Source of the DNA: Pseudomonas fluorescens
Lineage (GTDB): Bacteria; Pseudomonadota; Gammaproteobacteria; Pseudomonadales; Pseudomonadaceae
Assembly (NCBI RefSeq): GCF_003732425.1
Contig: NZ_MOBX01000003.1
Span: forward strand, 744,001-808,000
DNA length: 64,000 bases
Direction: 5' to 3'
In this document: positions 18,494 through 26,745 of the stretch, in pieces
Numbering within the stretch: position 1 is the stretch's first letter
Layout: every line of letters begins with the position of its first letter
Translations under genes and position numbers: made by a program
The notes under the pieces: model-generated
Databases searched by the model: none
The model's input: the letters and a program-made list of their open reading frames with translations, nothing else
Told to the model about the DNA's origin: nothing

Positions 18494-18524
18494 GCGGACA
18501 GTTAGGGGGACTTCTGCGGACAGT
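18494..18524. promoter_or_regulatory. Direct repeat GCGGACAGT, likely AraC-family operator
   Basis: Two identical 9-mers GCGGACAGT at 18494-18502 and 18516-18524 are spaced 22 bases start to start, two helical turns, in the divergent region between the outer-membrane gene and the araC-type regulator. AraC proteins typically bind direct repeats with this spacing. Confidence 0.5.
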
Positions 18525-18592
18525 CGCCCAACCCTGTGCTAACTTTCTTCGACATAACCGGTTACAAAAATAACAATCAAGCGTGATCCGGA

Positions 18593-19642
18593 ATGTCAGC
18601 CCCCATGAACGTAAAAGTCCAAGACCCGACCTTTGAACTGGCGCTGGTCTCGCCGTTCCTCCTGCAAACCCTCGCTGAAGTCGTGCAGAACAAGGGCATT
18701 GATCCCCAGAGCCTGTGCCGGGGACTGGGCTTCACCCTTGAGGATCTTCAGGATCCGGCGCAGCGGATTTCCTATCGTCAGGCCGTGGCGATGATTCAGC
18801 GCGCACTCAAGGTGTTGCCCAATCAAGGTTTGGGGCTGTGGGTCGGGGCGCAGAATGTACTTGGCACACTGGGCCTGCTCGGGCACGTGTTATCGCTGTG
18901 CAAGACCTTGCGCGATGCCTTCGCCCTCGGCATTCGCCATCAGCACACTTCAGGCGGCATCGTCGTGTCCAGCGTCGATGTGGTCGGCGGGCAGGTGCAT
19001 CTCGATGCCGAATGCCGCTTGCCGTTTGCCGATGTGCAGGTGTTTGCGGTCGAGGAGTTTTTCGCCAGTCTGCTGGTGTATGGCCGCGCGCTGGTGGGGG
19101 CTGAGTTCAAGGCGATCGCTGTGGAGTTTGTGCATGCCGCACCGGATTACCTGAGCGAATACCACCGCCTGCTAGGGCCGGAGGTGCGCTTCGGTTGTCT
19201 GCAAAATCGCATGCTCATCGACGGGCAATGGCTGGACGTGCACCTGCCCAATCATCATTCGCTGGCGTTGCGTCAGGCCGTTGCATTGCTCGAGCTGGAA
19301 GCGGCGCAGGTGCATCAGAAACTCGATCTGATTCAGGCCGTGGAGCGTGCAATCGCCCGGGATCTGAGCAGCGGCAGTCACATTGAAAAGGTCGCCAGCG
19401 ACTTGAACATGAGCAGTCGCACCTTGCGCCGGCGGTTGACCGAGCATGCGCTGACGTTCGAAGCGTTGCTGGAGCAGGTGCGCCAGGCGCGGACCCTGAG
19501 TTTGCTGGCCAATCCTGATATGCCGATCGAGCGGATCACCGAGGAAGTCGGGTACAGCGATGTGCGCAGTTTTCGCCGCGCGTTCAAGCGCTGGACGGGG
19601 CTGAGCCCGAGCGCGTGGCGGCAGGAGAGCATCACCGCATAG
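18593..19642 (+). CDS. AraC-family regulator (arabinose-binding-like N-domain)
   Basis: A 349-residue transcription factor. Residues about 25-215 match the Arabinose_bd/OruR-type sensory domain (FLLQTLAEVVQNKGIDPQSLC...), and residues 245-345 are the double helix-turn-helix DNA-binding domain, with HIEKVASDLNMSSRTLRRRL as the first HTH and ITEEVGYSDVRSFRRAFKRWTGLSPSAWR as the second. It is encoded divergently from the SphA-like outer-membrane gene with a direct repeat between them, so that gene is the probable target. An alternative start at 18605 is possible; neither start has a strong ribosome site. Confidence 0.85.
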   Translation: MSAPMNVKVQDPTFELALVSPFLLQTLAEVVQNKGIDPQSLCRGLGFTLEDLQDPAQRISYRQAVAMIQRALKVLPNQGLGLWVGAQNVLGTLGLLGHVLSLCKTLRDAFALGIRHQHTSGGIVVSSVDVVGGQVHLDAECRLPFADVQVFAVEEFFASLLVYGRALVGAEFKAIAVEFVHAAPDYLSEYHRLLGPEVRFGCLQNRMLIDGQWLDVHLPNHHSLALRQAVALLELEAAQVHQKLDLIQAVERAIARDLSSGSHIEKVASDLNMSSRTLRRRLTEHALTFEALLEQVRQARTLSLLANPDMPIERITEEVGYSDVRSFRRAFKRWTGLSPSAWRQESITA

Positions 19643-19746
19643 TCCGGACAATCGCCACAGGCTTGCGTGCGCAATGCATCAGTGTTTCAACCACACAAAC
19701 CCTCCGGCCACAGGTAAACTCCCGCGCACTTTCCCAAGGAGTTCAC

Positions 19747-20634
19747 ATGAGTTACTACCAGCCGGGCATTCTCGCCACCCCTGTTCCTGCGCAAGCACGT
19801 CACCTGTTTTTCGCCCTTGAGTCGGTTGAAGCTCTGCCGCAGGCGCTCGACAACCTGCTGAATCAGGTGGACGGCAAGTCGGCGGTGGTCGGTTTCGGTG
19901 AAGCGCTGGTCAAGGCCCTCAACGTGCAGATCGACGGCTTGCGCAGTTTTCCGCAGATGACCGGCGTTGGCGTCGAGAACCCGTCGACCCAGCACGCGCT
20001 GTGGGTCTGGCTGCACGGCGTCGACCGTGGTGAACTGCTCAACCGTTGCAACGCCCTTGAAGCCGCACTGGCCCCGGCGCTGCGTCTGGTAGACATGCAG
20101 GAAGCCTTCCGCCACAAGGACGGCCACGACCTGACCGGCTACGAAGACGGCACCGAAAACCCGCACGACGAAGCCGCCATCGCCGCCGCTCTGCAAAGTA
20201 CAGGCGCTGAAGGCCTGGTGGGTGGCAGCTTCGCCGCGATCCAGCAGTGGCAGCACGACCTCAAGGGTTTCCACAAGTTGTCCGCCGACGACAAAGACAA
20301 CATCATGGGCCGTCGCCTGAGCGACAACGAAGAGATTGACGACGCCCCGGTCTCCGCTCACGTCAAACGCACCGCGCAGGAAAGCTTCGCGCCGGAGGCA
20401 TTTGTCGTGCGCCGCTCGATGCCGTGGATCGAAGGTGATCGTGCCGGTTTGATGTTCCTCGCTTTCGGTTTCTCGCTGGATGCTTTTGAGGCGCAACTGC
20501 GGCGCATGAGCGGTCTGGAAGATGGCATCACCGATGGTTTGTATCGCATCAGCCGTCCACTCACCGGCGGCTATTACTGGTGCCCGCCGCTGAAAGACGG
20601 GCATCTCGATTTGCGCGCCTTGCGCATGGACTGA
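19747..20634 (+). CDS. DyP-type heme peroxidase
   Basis: A 295-residue dye-decolorising peroxidase, a heme enzyme oxidising bulky substrates with H2O2. It has the family signature GxxDG (GYEDGTENP, near residue 131) with the distal catalytic Asp, a conserved His region (SAHVKRT) suited to heme ligation, and the C-terminal LTGGYYWCPP block. The length and the lack of a Tat signal fit the cytoplasmic class B type. The start at 19747 follows AAGGAG by 5 bases; the frame is open further upstream but lacks family sequence there. It is 21 bases ahead of a Gfo/Idh oxidoreductase, so the two may be co-transcribed. Confidence 0.88.
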   Translation: MSYYQPGILATPVPAQARHLFFALESVEALPQALDNLLNQVDGKSAVVGFGEALVKALNVQIDGLRSFPQMTGVGVENPSTQHALWVWLHGVDRGELLNRCNALEAALAPALRLVDMQEAFRHKDGHDLTGYEDGTENPHDEAAIAAALQSTGAEGLVGGSFAAIQQWQHDLKGFHKLSADDKDNIMGRRLSDNEEIDDAPVSAHVKRTAQESFAPEAFVVRRSMPWIEGDRAGLMFLAFGFSLDAFEAQLRRMSGLEDGITDGLYRISRPLTGGYYWCPPLKDGHLDLRALRMD

Positions 20635-20655
20635 TCTTGAAAAAAGGGACTTAAA

Positions 20656-21624
20656 ATGAACGTAGTGCGCTGGGGCATGATCGGTTGCGGTGATGTCACT
20701 GAACGCAAGAGCGGGCCGGCCTTCTACAAGGCCCCCGGTTCGGCGCTGGTGGCGGTAATGGGCCGACGTCTTGAGGCGGTCAGCGATTACGCTGCGCGCC
20801 ACGGCATCGAGCGGTTCTACACCGACGTCGACGCGCTGATCAACGATCCCGAAGTGGACGCGGTGTACATCGCCACGCCACCCGACAGCCACCACGCCTA
20901 CAGTCTGAAAGTCGCCGCCGCCGGCAAGCATTGCTGCGTGGAAAAACCCATGGCGCTGAGTGGCGGGCAGAGTCGCCAAATGCAGCAAGCGTTTGCCGAG
21001 GCCGGCTTGCATCTGTTCGTGTCCTACTACCGCCGTGCGTTGCCACGTTTTGCGCAAGTGCGGCAATGGTTGGAAGAGGGGCGAATCGGTGAGGTGCGGC
21101 ACTTGAGCTGGACGCTGACCAAGGCACCGTCAGCGGCAGACCTGGAAGGCAGCGACAACTGGCGCACTGATCCGGCGGTGGCCGGTGGTGGGTACTTTGC
21201 CGATCTGGCCAGCCATGGTTTCGATCTGTTCCAGTATCTGCTCGGTGACATTGTTGAAGTCGCCGGATTCACCGCGCACCAGGCCGGGTTATACGCGGCA
21301 GAAGACGCGGTCAGCGCCAGTTGGCGGTTTGCTTCAGGCGCGCTGGGCATGGGCTGCTGGAGCTTTGTCGCGGATCGGCGCGAGGATCGGGTCGAGATCA
21401 TCGGCAGCAAGGGGCGGATCGTTTTTTCCGTGTTTGATGAGCATCCGGTGCAGCTGCATGCCGATGAACACATCAGCCTGGAAATCCCCCATCACGAGCA
21501 CATCCAGTGGCATCACGTGCTGGGCATGAATGCGCATATTCGTGGCGATTCACACCATCCCGCCGTCGCCGAGCAAGCGCTCAAGACCGACTGGGTCATG
21601 GACCAGATCCTCAAACGCCACTGA
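20656..21624 (+). CDS. Gfo/Idh/MocA-family NAD(P)-dependent oxidoreductase
   Basis: A 322-residue soluble dehydrogenase. The N-terminal Rossmann fold (residues 1-120) has the GxxGCGD nucleotide loop (MIGCGDVTERK) and the catalytic EKP motif (CCVEKPMAL, about residue 96). The C-terminal half is the alpha/beta substrate domain, with FADLASHGFDLFQYLLG supplying the usual Asp/His pair. Family members act on sugars, inositols or related polyols; the substrate is not readable here. The start follows a weak AAAGGGAC. It may form an operon with the DyP peroxidase, though no functional link is obvious. A composite palindrome follows. Confidence 0.85.
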   Translation: MNVVRWGMIGCGDVTERKSGPAFYKAPGSALVAVMGRRLEAVSDYAARHGIERFYTDVDALINDPEVDAVYIATPPDSHHAYSLKVAAAGKHCCVEKPMALSGGQSRQMQQAFAEAGLHLFVSYYRRALPRFAQVRQWLEEGRIGEVRHLSWTLTKAPSAADLEGSDNWRTDPAVAGGGYFADLASHGFDLFQYLLGDIVEVAGFTAHQAGLYAAEDAVSASWRFASGALGMGCWSFVADRREDRVEIIGSKGRIVFSVFDEHPVQLHADEHISLEIPHHEHIQWHHVLGMNAHIRGDSHHPAVAEQALKTDWVMDQILKRH

Positions 21625-21646
21625 TTTACGCCTTAAACCACAACCC

Positions 21647-21779
21647 TGTGGCGAGGGAGCTTGCTCCCGCTGGGTCGCGCAGCGGCCCCAAATACTGGCA
21701 ACAAGGTATTTCAGGTAAATCGCGTCAGCCGGGTTTACGACTGCTGTTCAGCCGAGCGGGAGCAAGCTCCCTCGCCACA
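21647..21779. repeat. Composite inverted repeat, 'gtggcgagggagcttgctccc' family
   Basis: Outer arms TGTGGCGAGGGAGCTTGCTC and GAGCAAGCTCCCTCGCCACA are about 130 bases apart and enclose further conserved blocks (GCGCAGCGGCCCCAAA, CTGCTGTTCAGCCGAGCGGG). The same architecture recurs at 43140-43272, and with a different outer arm at 46534-46655. Confidence 0.85.
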
Positions 21780-21848
21780 AAATCTCGAGTCCTCAGGAAC
21801 CGCTTCCAGCTCTAAGGTTATGCCCATTCGGTATTTCTCAACCTTGTC

Positions 21849-21885
21849 ATAACAACTCTAAGATCACGTCATAACTCGTTATAAC
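21849..21885. promoter_or_regulatory. ATAAC repeats and palindrome, likely GntR operator
   Basis: Just upstream of the GntR gene are three ATAAC units (21849, 21871, 21881) and the perfect palindrome GTTATAAC (21878-21885), also arranged as ATAAC-tc-GTTAT. AT-rich inverted repeats are the usual operators of HutC/UTRA regulators, so this is a good candidate autoregulatory site controlling the whole downstream unit. Confidence 0.5.
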
Positions 21886-21898
21886 AAGTGATCCCGTG

Positions 21899-22651
21899 AT
21901 GACCGATAACGTTCTCTCCCTCAGTAGCGTTCCTCTGCACACCCAACTGCGCGACGTCCTCCGTGCGCGGATCCTCGACGGCGAATACCCGCAAGACAGC
22001 CAGATGCCTTCCGAAAGCGAACTCGGTGCGCTGTTCAAAGTCAGCCGCATCACCGTGCGCCAGGCGCTGGGCGATCTGCAAAAGGAAGGGCTGATCTTCA
22101 AGATCCACGGCAAAGGCACCTTCGTTGCCAAGCCGAAAACCTTTCAGAACGTCAGCAGCCTGCAAGGCCTTGCCGAGTCGATGACCGGACGCGGCTACGA
22201 GGTGATCAACCGCCTGCGCAGCTTCAAATTCATCCCGGCGGACAAGCGTGTCGCCGAGCGTTTGCAAGTCGCCGAGGGCGAGATTGTCGCGCAGATCAAA
22301 CGCGTGCGACTGATCAATCGCGAGCCGATTTCGCTGGAAATCACCTACCTGCCCAAAGCCGTCGGCGAGCGACTGGAGAAAGCCGATCTGGTCACCCGCG
22401 ACATCTTCCTGATCCTCGAAAACGACTGCGGCATCGCCCTCGGCCACGCCGATCTGGCCATCGATGCAGTGCTCGCCGACAGCGACCTGACCCAGGCGCT
22501 CAACGTCGAGGCCGGCTCGCCGATCATGCGCATTGAGCGCCTGACCCACGATGCGCAAGGGCAGCCGCTGGACTTCGAACACCTTTACTACCGTGGCGAT
22601 GCGTTCCAGTACCGCCTGCGGATCGACCGGCAAAAAGGGGAGCAGGCATGA
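21899..22651 (+). CDS. GntR-family regulator, HutC/UTRA subfamily
   Basis: A 250-residue regulator with an N-terminal winged helix (residues 10-78; PSESELGALFKVSRITVRQALGDLQKEGLI is the recognition region) and a C-terminal UTRA effector domain (about 95-240). It overlaps the next gene by four bases (ATGA), so it is the first gene of the flavoprotein/ABC transporter unit and probably senses that unit's substrate or product. A GTG one codon upstream is an equal alternative start. The upstream ATAAC palindromes are a candidate self-binding site. The effector is not identifiable from sequence. Confidence 0.88.
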   Translation: MTDNVLSLSSVPLHTQLRDVLRARILDGEYPQDSQMPSESELGALFKVSRITVRQALGDLQKEGLIFKIHGKGTFVAKPKTFQNVSSLQGLAESMTGRGYEVINRLRSFKFIPADKRVAERLQVAEGEIVAQIKRVRLINREPISLEITYLPKAVGERLEKADLVTRDIFLILENDCGIALGHADLAIDAVLADSDLTQALNVEAGSPIMRIERLTHDAQGQPLDFEHLYYRGDAFQYRLRIDRQKGEQA

Positions 22652-24378
22652 CCCGCAACGTTCTTGAACAGGAATACGACATCGTCGTCATCGGCGGTGG
22701 CACCGCAGGCCCGATGGCCGCGATCAAGGCCAAGGAAAAGAACCGCGACTTGCGCGTGTTGCTGGTCGACAAGGCCAACGTCAAACGCAGCGGCGCGATC
22801 AGCATGGGCATGGACGGCCTGAACAACGCGATCATCCCTGGCCACTCGACGCCGGAGCAGTACACCAAGGAAATCACCATCGCCAACGACGGCATCGTCA
22901 ATCAGGCCGCCGTTTACGCCTATGCGACGCACAGCTTTGAAACCATCGAACAACTCGACCGCTGGGGCGTGAAGTTCGAGAAGGACGAAACCGGCGATTA
23001 CGCGGTGAAAAAGGTCCACCACATGGGCGCCTACGTGTTGCCGATGCCGGAAGGGCACGACATCAAAAAGGTCCTTTATCGCCAGTTGAAACGTGCGCGG
23101 GTAAGCATCACCAATCGCCTGGTTTGCACGCGCTTGTTGACCGACGAGGAGGGCACTGTCAACGGTGTGATGGGCTTCGATTGCCGCACCGCCGATTTCC
23201 ATGTGATCAAGGCCAAGGCTGTGATCCTCGCGTGTGGCGCTGCCGGGCGTCTCGGTCTGCCGTCGTCGGGCTACCTGATGGGCACCTACGAGAATCCGAC
23301 CAATGCCGGCGACGGTTACGCGATGGCGTACCACGCGGGTGCCGAACTGGCGAACCTTGAGTGCTTCCAGATCAACCCGCTGATCAAGGATTACAACGGC
23401 CCGGCCTGCGCCTACGTCACCGGCCCGCTGGGCGGTTATACAGCTAACAACAAGGGCGAACGCTTCATCGAGTGCGACTACTGGAGCGGGCAGATGATGT
23501 GGGAATTCCACCAGGAACTGGAGAGCGGCAACGGCCCGGTATTCCTCAAGCTCGATCACTTGGCCGAGGAAACCATCCAGAACATCGAGGAAATCCTGCA
23601 CAGCAACGAGCGCCCGAGTCGCGGCCAGTTCCACGCCAATCGTGGCACCGATTACCGCACGCAAATGGTCGAAATGCACATCTCCGAAATCGGTTTTTGC
23701 AGTGGCCATTCGGCGTCCGGGGTGTGGGTCAACGAGCGTGCCGAGACCTCGGTGAAGGGCTTGTACTCGGCGGGCGACATGGCTGCGGTGCCGCACAACT
23801 ACATGCTTGGCGCGTTCACCTACGGCTGGTTCGCCGGGCACAACGCCGCAGACTTCGTCGCCGGCCGCGAGTTTTCCGCGCTGGATGCCGAGCAGATCGA
23901 AAAGGAAAAGGCCCGGGTCTACGCACCGCTGGACCGCGAGCACGGTCTGCCGCCGGCGCAGGTCGAGTACAAGCTGCGACGCTTCGTCAACGATTACCTG
24001 CAGCCGCCGAAAGTGACCAAGAAAATGCAGATCGGCCTGCAACGCTTCAGCGACATCGAACGCGATCTCGAACAGATGAAAGCCAACAACGCCCATGAGC
24101 TGATGCGCGCCATGGAAACCAGCGTGATCCGCGATTGCGCCGAAATGGCTGCGCGCGCCTCGTTGTTCCGCGCCGAAAGCCGCTGGGGCCTGTACCACTA
24201 TCGCGTTGATCACCCGCAGCGCAACGACAGTGACTGGTTCTGCCATTGCCATTTGAAAAAAGGCGAGGACGGTCAGATGACCAGTTTCAAGAAAGCCGTC
24301 GAGCCTTACATCATCCCGCTCGATGCCGAAGAAATGCAGGCTTACGACCGCTTGCGGGTAGGCGCTTTCGCCGCTTGA
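22648..24378 (+). CDS. AprA-like / fumarate-reductase-family flavoprotein
   Basis: A 576-residue FAD enzyme of the succinate dehydrogenase/fumarate reductase/adenylylsulfate reductase alpha family. Residues 10-40 hold the FAD-binding DIVVIGGGTAGPMAA, followed by KANVKRSGAISMGMDG; the late FAD motif is VKGLYSAGDMAAVPHNYMLG (about 370-390), and the C-terminal helical region carries R- and H-rich pieces. The nearest arrangement is AprA: it is soluble, has no signal peptide, and is followed by an AprB-like ferredoxin instead of membrane anchors. No sulfate adenylyltransferase or dsr genes accompany it, so sulfate respiration is unlikely; a dedicated oxidation or reduction of the imported ligand is more plausible. 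The start overlaps the GntR stop and has GGGGAG upstream. Confidence 0.82.
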   Translation: MTRNVLEQEYDIVVIGGGTAGPMAAIKAKEKNRDLRVLLVDKANVKRSGAISMGMDGLNNAIIPGHSTPEQYTKEITIANDGIVNQAAVYAYATHSFETIEQLDRWGVKFEKDETGDYAVKKVHHMGAYVLPMPEGHDIKKVLYRQLKRARVSITNRLVCTRLLTDEEGTVNGVMGFDCRTADFHVIKAKAVILACGAAGRLGLPSSGYLMGTYENPTNAGDGYAMAYHAGAELANLECFQINPLIKDYNGPACAYVTGPLGGYTANNKGERFIECDYWSGQMMWEFHQELESGNGPVFLKLDHLAEETIQNIEEILHSNERPSRGQFHANRGTDYRTQMVEMHISEIGFCSGHSASGVWVNERAETSVKGLYSAGDMAAVPHNYMLGAFTYGWFAGHNAADFVAGREFSALDAEQIEKEKARVYAPLDREHGLPPAQVEYKLRRFVNDYLQPPKVTKKMQIGLQRFSDIERDLEQMKANNAHELMRAMETSVIRDCAEMAARASLFRAESRWGLYHYRVDHPQRNDSDWFCHCHLKKGEDGQMTSFKKAVEPYIIPLDAEEMQAYDRLRVGAFAA

Positions 24379-24404
24379 TGCACTACTAAAAGAGAGTCCG
24401 AACC

Positions 24405-24650
24405 ATGGCCTATCAAGCTCAGGAAATCTTCTTCCGCTCCAACGCCCCCGTCACCGTGGACGAGGACAAATGCATCGCCGAAAAGGGCTGCACCGTGTGC
24501 GTCGATGTGTGCCCGATGGATTTGCTGGCGATCAATCCGGCAACGCAGAAGGCCTACATGGCGTTCGATGAATGCTGGTACTGCATGCCGTGCGAGAAGG
24601 ATTGCCCGACCGGCGCGGTCAAAGTCGACATCCCCTATCTCCTGCGCTGA
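24405..24650 (+). CDS. AprB-like 2[4Fe-4S] ferredoxin
   Basis: An 81-residue electron-transfer protein. The first cluster motif is C-x5-C-x2-C-x3-CP (CIAEKGCTVCVDVCP), longer by three residues than in classical ferredoxins; the second is C-x2-C-x2-C-x3-CP (CWYCMPCEKDCP). The same asymmetric pattern and a conserved aromatic CWYC stretch occur in adenylylsulfate reductase beta subunits. It lies 26 bases after the flavoprotein, preceded by AGAGAG, so the two should form a flavin/Fe-S heterodimer. It lacks the long C-terminal tail of dissimilatory AprB. Partner assignment is inferred from order and family. Confidence 0.85.
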   Translation: MAYQAQEIFFRSNAPVTVDEDKCIAEKGCTVCVDVCPMDLLAINPATQKAYMAFDECWYCMPCEKDCPTGAVKVDIPYLLR

Positions 24651-24662
24651 AGCCCGTTCCCC

Positions 24663-24751
24663 TGTAGGAGTGAGCCTGCTCGCGATAGCGGTGTGTCAGC
24701 TAACACATCTACATCTGACCCACCGCTATCGCGAGCAGGCTCACTCCTACA
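24663..24751. repeat. REP-type inverted repeat, 'gtaggagtgagcctgctcgcgata' family
   Basis: Arms TGTAGGAGTGAGCCTGCTCG and its complement ending at 24751 enclose a short spacer, forming a long perfect hairpin with extended inner arms (CGATAGCGGTG/CACCGCTATCG). A second copy is at 29623-29712. It lies between the ferredoxin and the binding-protein gene and could modulate their relative expression. Confidence 0.85.
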
Positions 24752-24880
24752 TTGGATTTTTGACAACCCAAAGCCATCCGGAAACCCCGGACGCTGAAAT
24801 AACCGAACACCCCTCGTTTCCCACCGCGCCCTGATCGCGGCGGAGACGAACTCAAATAAATGATTCGAGGGGAAACACTC

Positions 24881-26284
24881 ATGTTGCGTGCAGCAATCGC
24901 CGGTCTGGTACTGGCTTCATTCACCGTGTCGGCCTCGGCCGAAACCATCCGCATCGCCATCGGCACCCAGGACACCACCATCAACTGCGCCGCCGGTGGG
25001 TTGTTGATTCGTGAACTCGGTCTGCTCGACAAATACCTGCCCCACGACGGTGCCTACAAAGACGCGAAGTACGACGTGCAGTGGAAGAACTTCACCAGCG
25101 GCGCACCGCTGACCAACGAGATGGTCGCCGGCAAACTCGACTTCGGCGCCATGGCCGATTTCCCCGGCGCGTTCAACGGCGTCGCGTTCGAGACCGCCGG
25201 CAAGCACAGCCTGTTCATCAGCGTGTTGTCGGGGAGCATCAAGGGCAGCGGCAACGGCATCGTCGTGCCGAGTGCGTCCGGCGTGCAGGCGCTGAGCGAA
25301 CTCAAGGGCAAGACGATTTCCGTGCCGTTCGCTTCCACGGCCCACGGCATGTTGTTGCGCGCGGTGGCGGCGCAGGGTTGGGATCCGCTCAAGGACGTCA
25401 ACATCATTGCCCAGCCGCCAGAGGTCGCGGGTTCGGCGTTGCAGGCCGGCAAGATCGACGCCCACGCCGATTTTGTGCCGTTCGCCGAACTGTTCCCGAG
25501 CCGAGGTTTCGCCCGCAAGATCTACGACGGCGCCCAGGCCAATGCGCCGACGTTTCACGGTGCGCTGGTGGATCAGGCGTATGCGAAGAAGTACCCGGAG
25601 GTCGTCGTCGCGTACTTGCGCGCGAGTATCGAGGCCAATCAACTGCTCACCGCCGAACCTGAGAAGTACAGCGAGCTGATCGCCAAAGTCACTGGCGTCG
25701 ATGCAGAAGTGAACTACCTGTTCCACGGCCCGCTCGGCGTGCAGACCCGCGACCTGAGCTGGAAGCCGGAATATCGTCAGGCAGTCGGCACGGCCATTGA
25801 TACGTTGAAGTTACTGAAGAAGGCCGATCGTGGCCTCGATCTGCATACCTTCATCGACGATCAATACATCCGGGCGGCGTTCAAGGCATCGGGTCTGGAC
25901 TACACGGCGCAACTGGCCAACTACGCGCAAACGCCACTGAAAGCCGTGGATGTGGCGACCGGTAAAGCGATCACTGACTTCAGCCATGTCGCGGAAATCT
26001 GGGTGCGCGGTGAGGACAAAGTGCGCCAGTACGCGTCAGCGGAAGAGGCGTTCACTGCGCTCGCCGCATTGAAGCAGGAAGGCAAAAACATCCGTGCTGT
26101 GTATGCCCAGGCCAGTGACAGCGGGATCAAATTGCTCGCTGAACAGGCGTGGTTTGCCAGCGATGCGAAAGGACGTTTGAGCGCGTTCCTGCTCAAGGGC
26201 CAGGCTCAGCAATTTGCCTCGACGCAGGGGGGCAAGGTACTCGATTTCACCGACGCCACCACCCAAGCAGTCGCTGCCCGCTAG
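24881..26284 (+). CDS. ABC substrate-binding protein with NosL-like C-terminal domain
   Basis: A 467-residue periplasmic protein with a signal peptide (residues 1-21, ending SASA). Residues 22-350 match the NitT/TauT (SsuA/TauA) binding fold: start TIRIAIGTQDTT, then AGKLDFGAMADFPG and LKGKTISVPFASTAHGMLLRA. Relatives are about 310-340 residues; this one carries about 100 more. The extra part (about 365-460) reads IWVRGEDKVRQYASAEEAF..., IRAVYAQ, AQQFASTQGGKVLDF, which closely follows the NosL pattern (motif VRQY, then YVQ, then F-A-x-x-G-G-K-V-L). NosL is a copper(I)-binding accessory protein of nitrous oxide reductase, so metal or metal-ligand handling is conceivable. The start follows GAGGGGA by 7 bases. 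The domain reading is by eye and would need profile confirmation. Confidence 0.82.
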   Translation: MLRAAIAGLVLASFTVSASAETIRIAIGTQDTTINCAAGGLLIRELGLLDKYLPHDGAYKDAKYDVQWKNFTSGAPLTNEMVAGKLDFGAMADFPGAFNGVAFETAGKHSLFISVLSGSIKGSGNGIVVPSASGVQALSELKGKTISVPFASTAHGMLLRAVAAQGWDPLKDVNIIAQPPEVAGSALQAGKIDAHADFVPFAELFPSRGFARKIYDGAQANAPTFHGALVDQAYAKKYPEVVVAYLRASIEANQLLTAEPEKYSELIAKVTGVDAEVNYLFHGPLGVQTRDLSWKPEYRQAVGTAIDTLKLLKKADRGLDLHTFIDDQYIRAAFKASGLDYTAQLANYAQTPLKAVDVATGKAITDFSHVAEIWVRGEDKVRQYASAEEAFTALAALKQEGKNIRAVYAQASDSGIKLLAEQAWFASDAKGRLSAFLLKGQAQQFASTQGGKVLDFTDATTQAVAAR

Positions 26285-26298
26285 TTGAAGATCAAAAG

Positions 26299-26702
26299 CC
26301 CCTCACCCTAGCCCTCTCCCAGAGGGAGAGGGGACTGACCGAGGTGTTTGGGCAAGGTACACCGACCTGAAATACCGAGCCGAACTCAGGTTTGAAAGGC
26401 ATGAAGATCGGCTCCCTTTCCCCCTTGCACCCCAGAGGGAGAGGGGACTGACCGAGGTGTTTGGGCAAGGTACGCCGACCTGAAATACCGAGCCGAACTC
26501 AGGTTTGAAAGGCATGAAGATCGGCTCCCTTTCCCCCTTGCGCCCCAGAGGGAGAGGGGACTGACCGAGGTGTTTGGGCAAGGTACGCCGACCTGAAATA
26601 CCGAGCCGAACTCAGGTTTTGAAAAGCATGAAAATCGGCTCCCTTTCCCCCTCGCCCCCTTGGGGGCGGTCCGACGTTTCGGGAGGGCTGGGGTGAGGGG
26701 GT
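26299..26702. repeat. Three tandem 113-bp repeats inside an inverted repeat
   Basis: Three near-identical 113-base units (anchor GGGACTGACCGAGGTGTTTG near 26331, 26444 and 26557) contain GGTACRCCGACCTGAAATAC and AGATCGGCTCCCTTTCCCCC. The array is bounded by CCCCTCACCCTAGCCCTC (26299-26316) and its near reverse complement GAGGGCTGGGGTGAGGGG (26683-26700). It fills most of the 461-base gap between the binding protein and permease genes. No gene is seen in it. Confidence 0.85.
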
Positions 26703-26745
26703 AAATCTCAGCCACAACACAGATCCAGAACTGGAAACCCGCTCC

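Noticed and set aside
21896..21898. GTG as certain start of the GntR regulator
   Set aside because: Directly followed by ATG with equal spacing options; ATG chosen, difference of one residue is immaterial.
22648..24378. Fumarate reductase of anaerobic respiration
   Set aside because: No membrane anchor or cytochrome b subunit and no signal peptide; the adjacent ferredoxin matches AprB-type partners better.
26299..26702. CRISPR-like array
   Set aside because: Units are contiguous 113-bp tandem copies without unique spacers and no cas genes are near.
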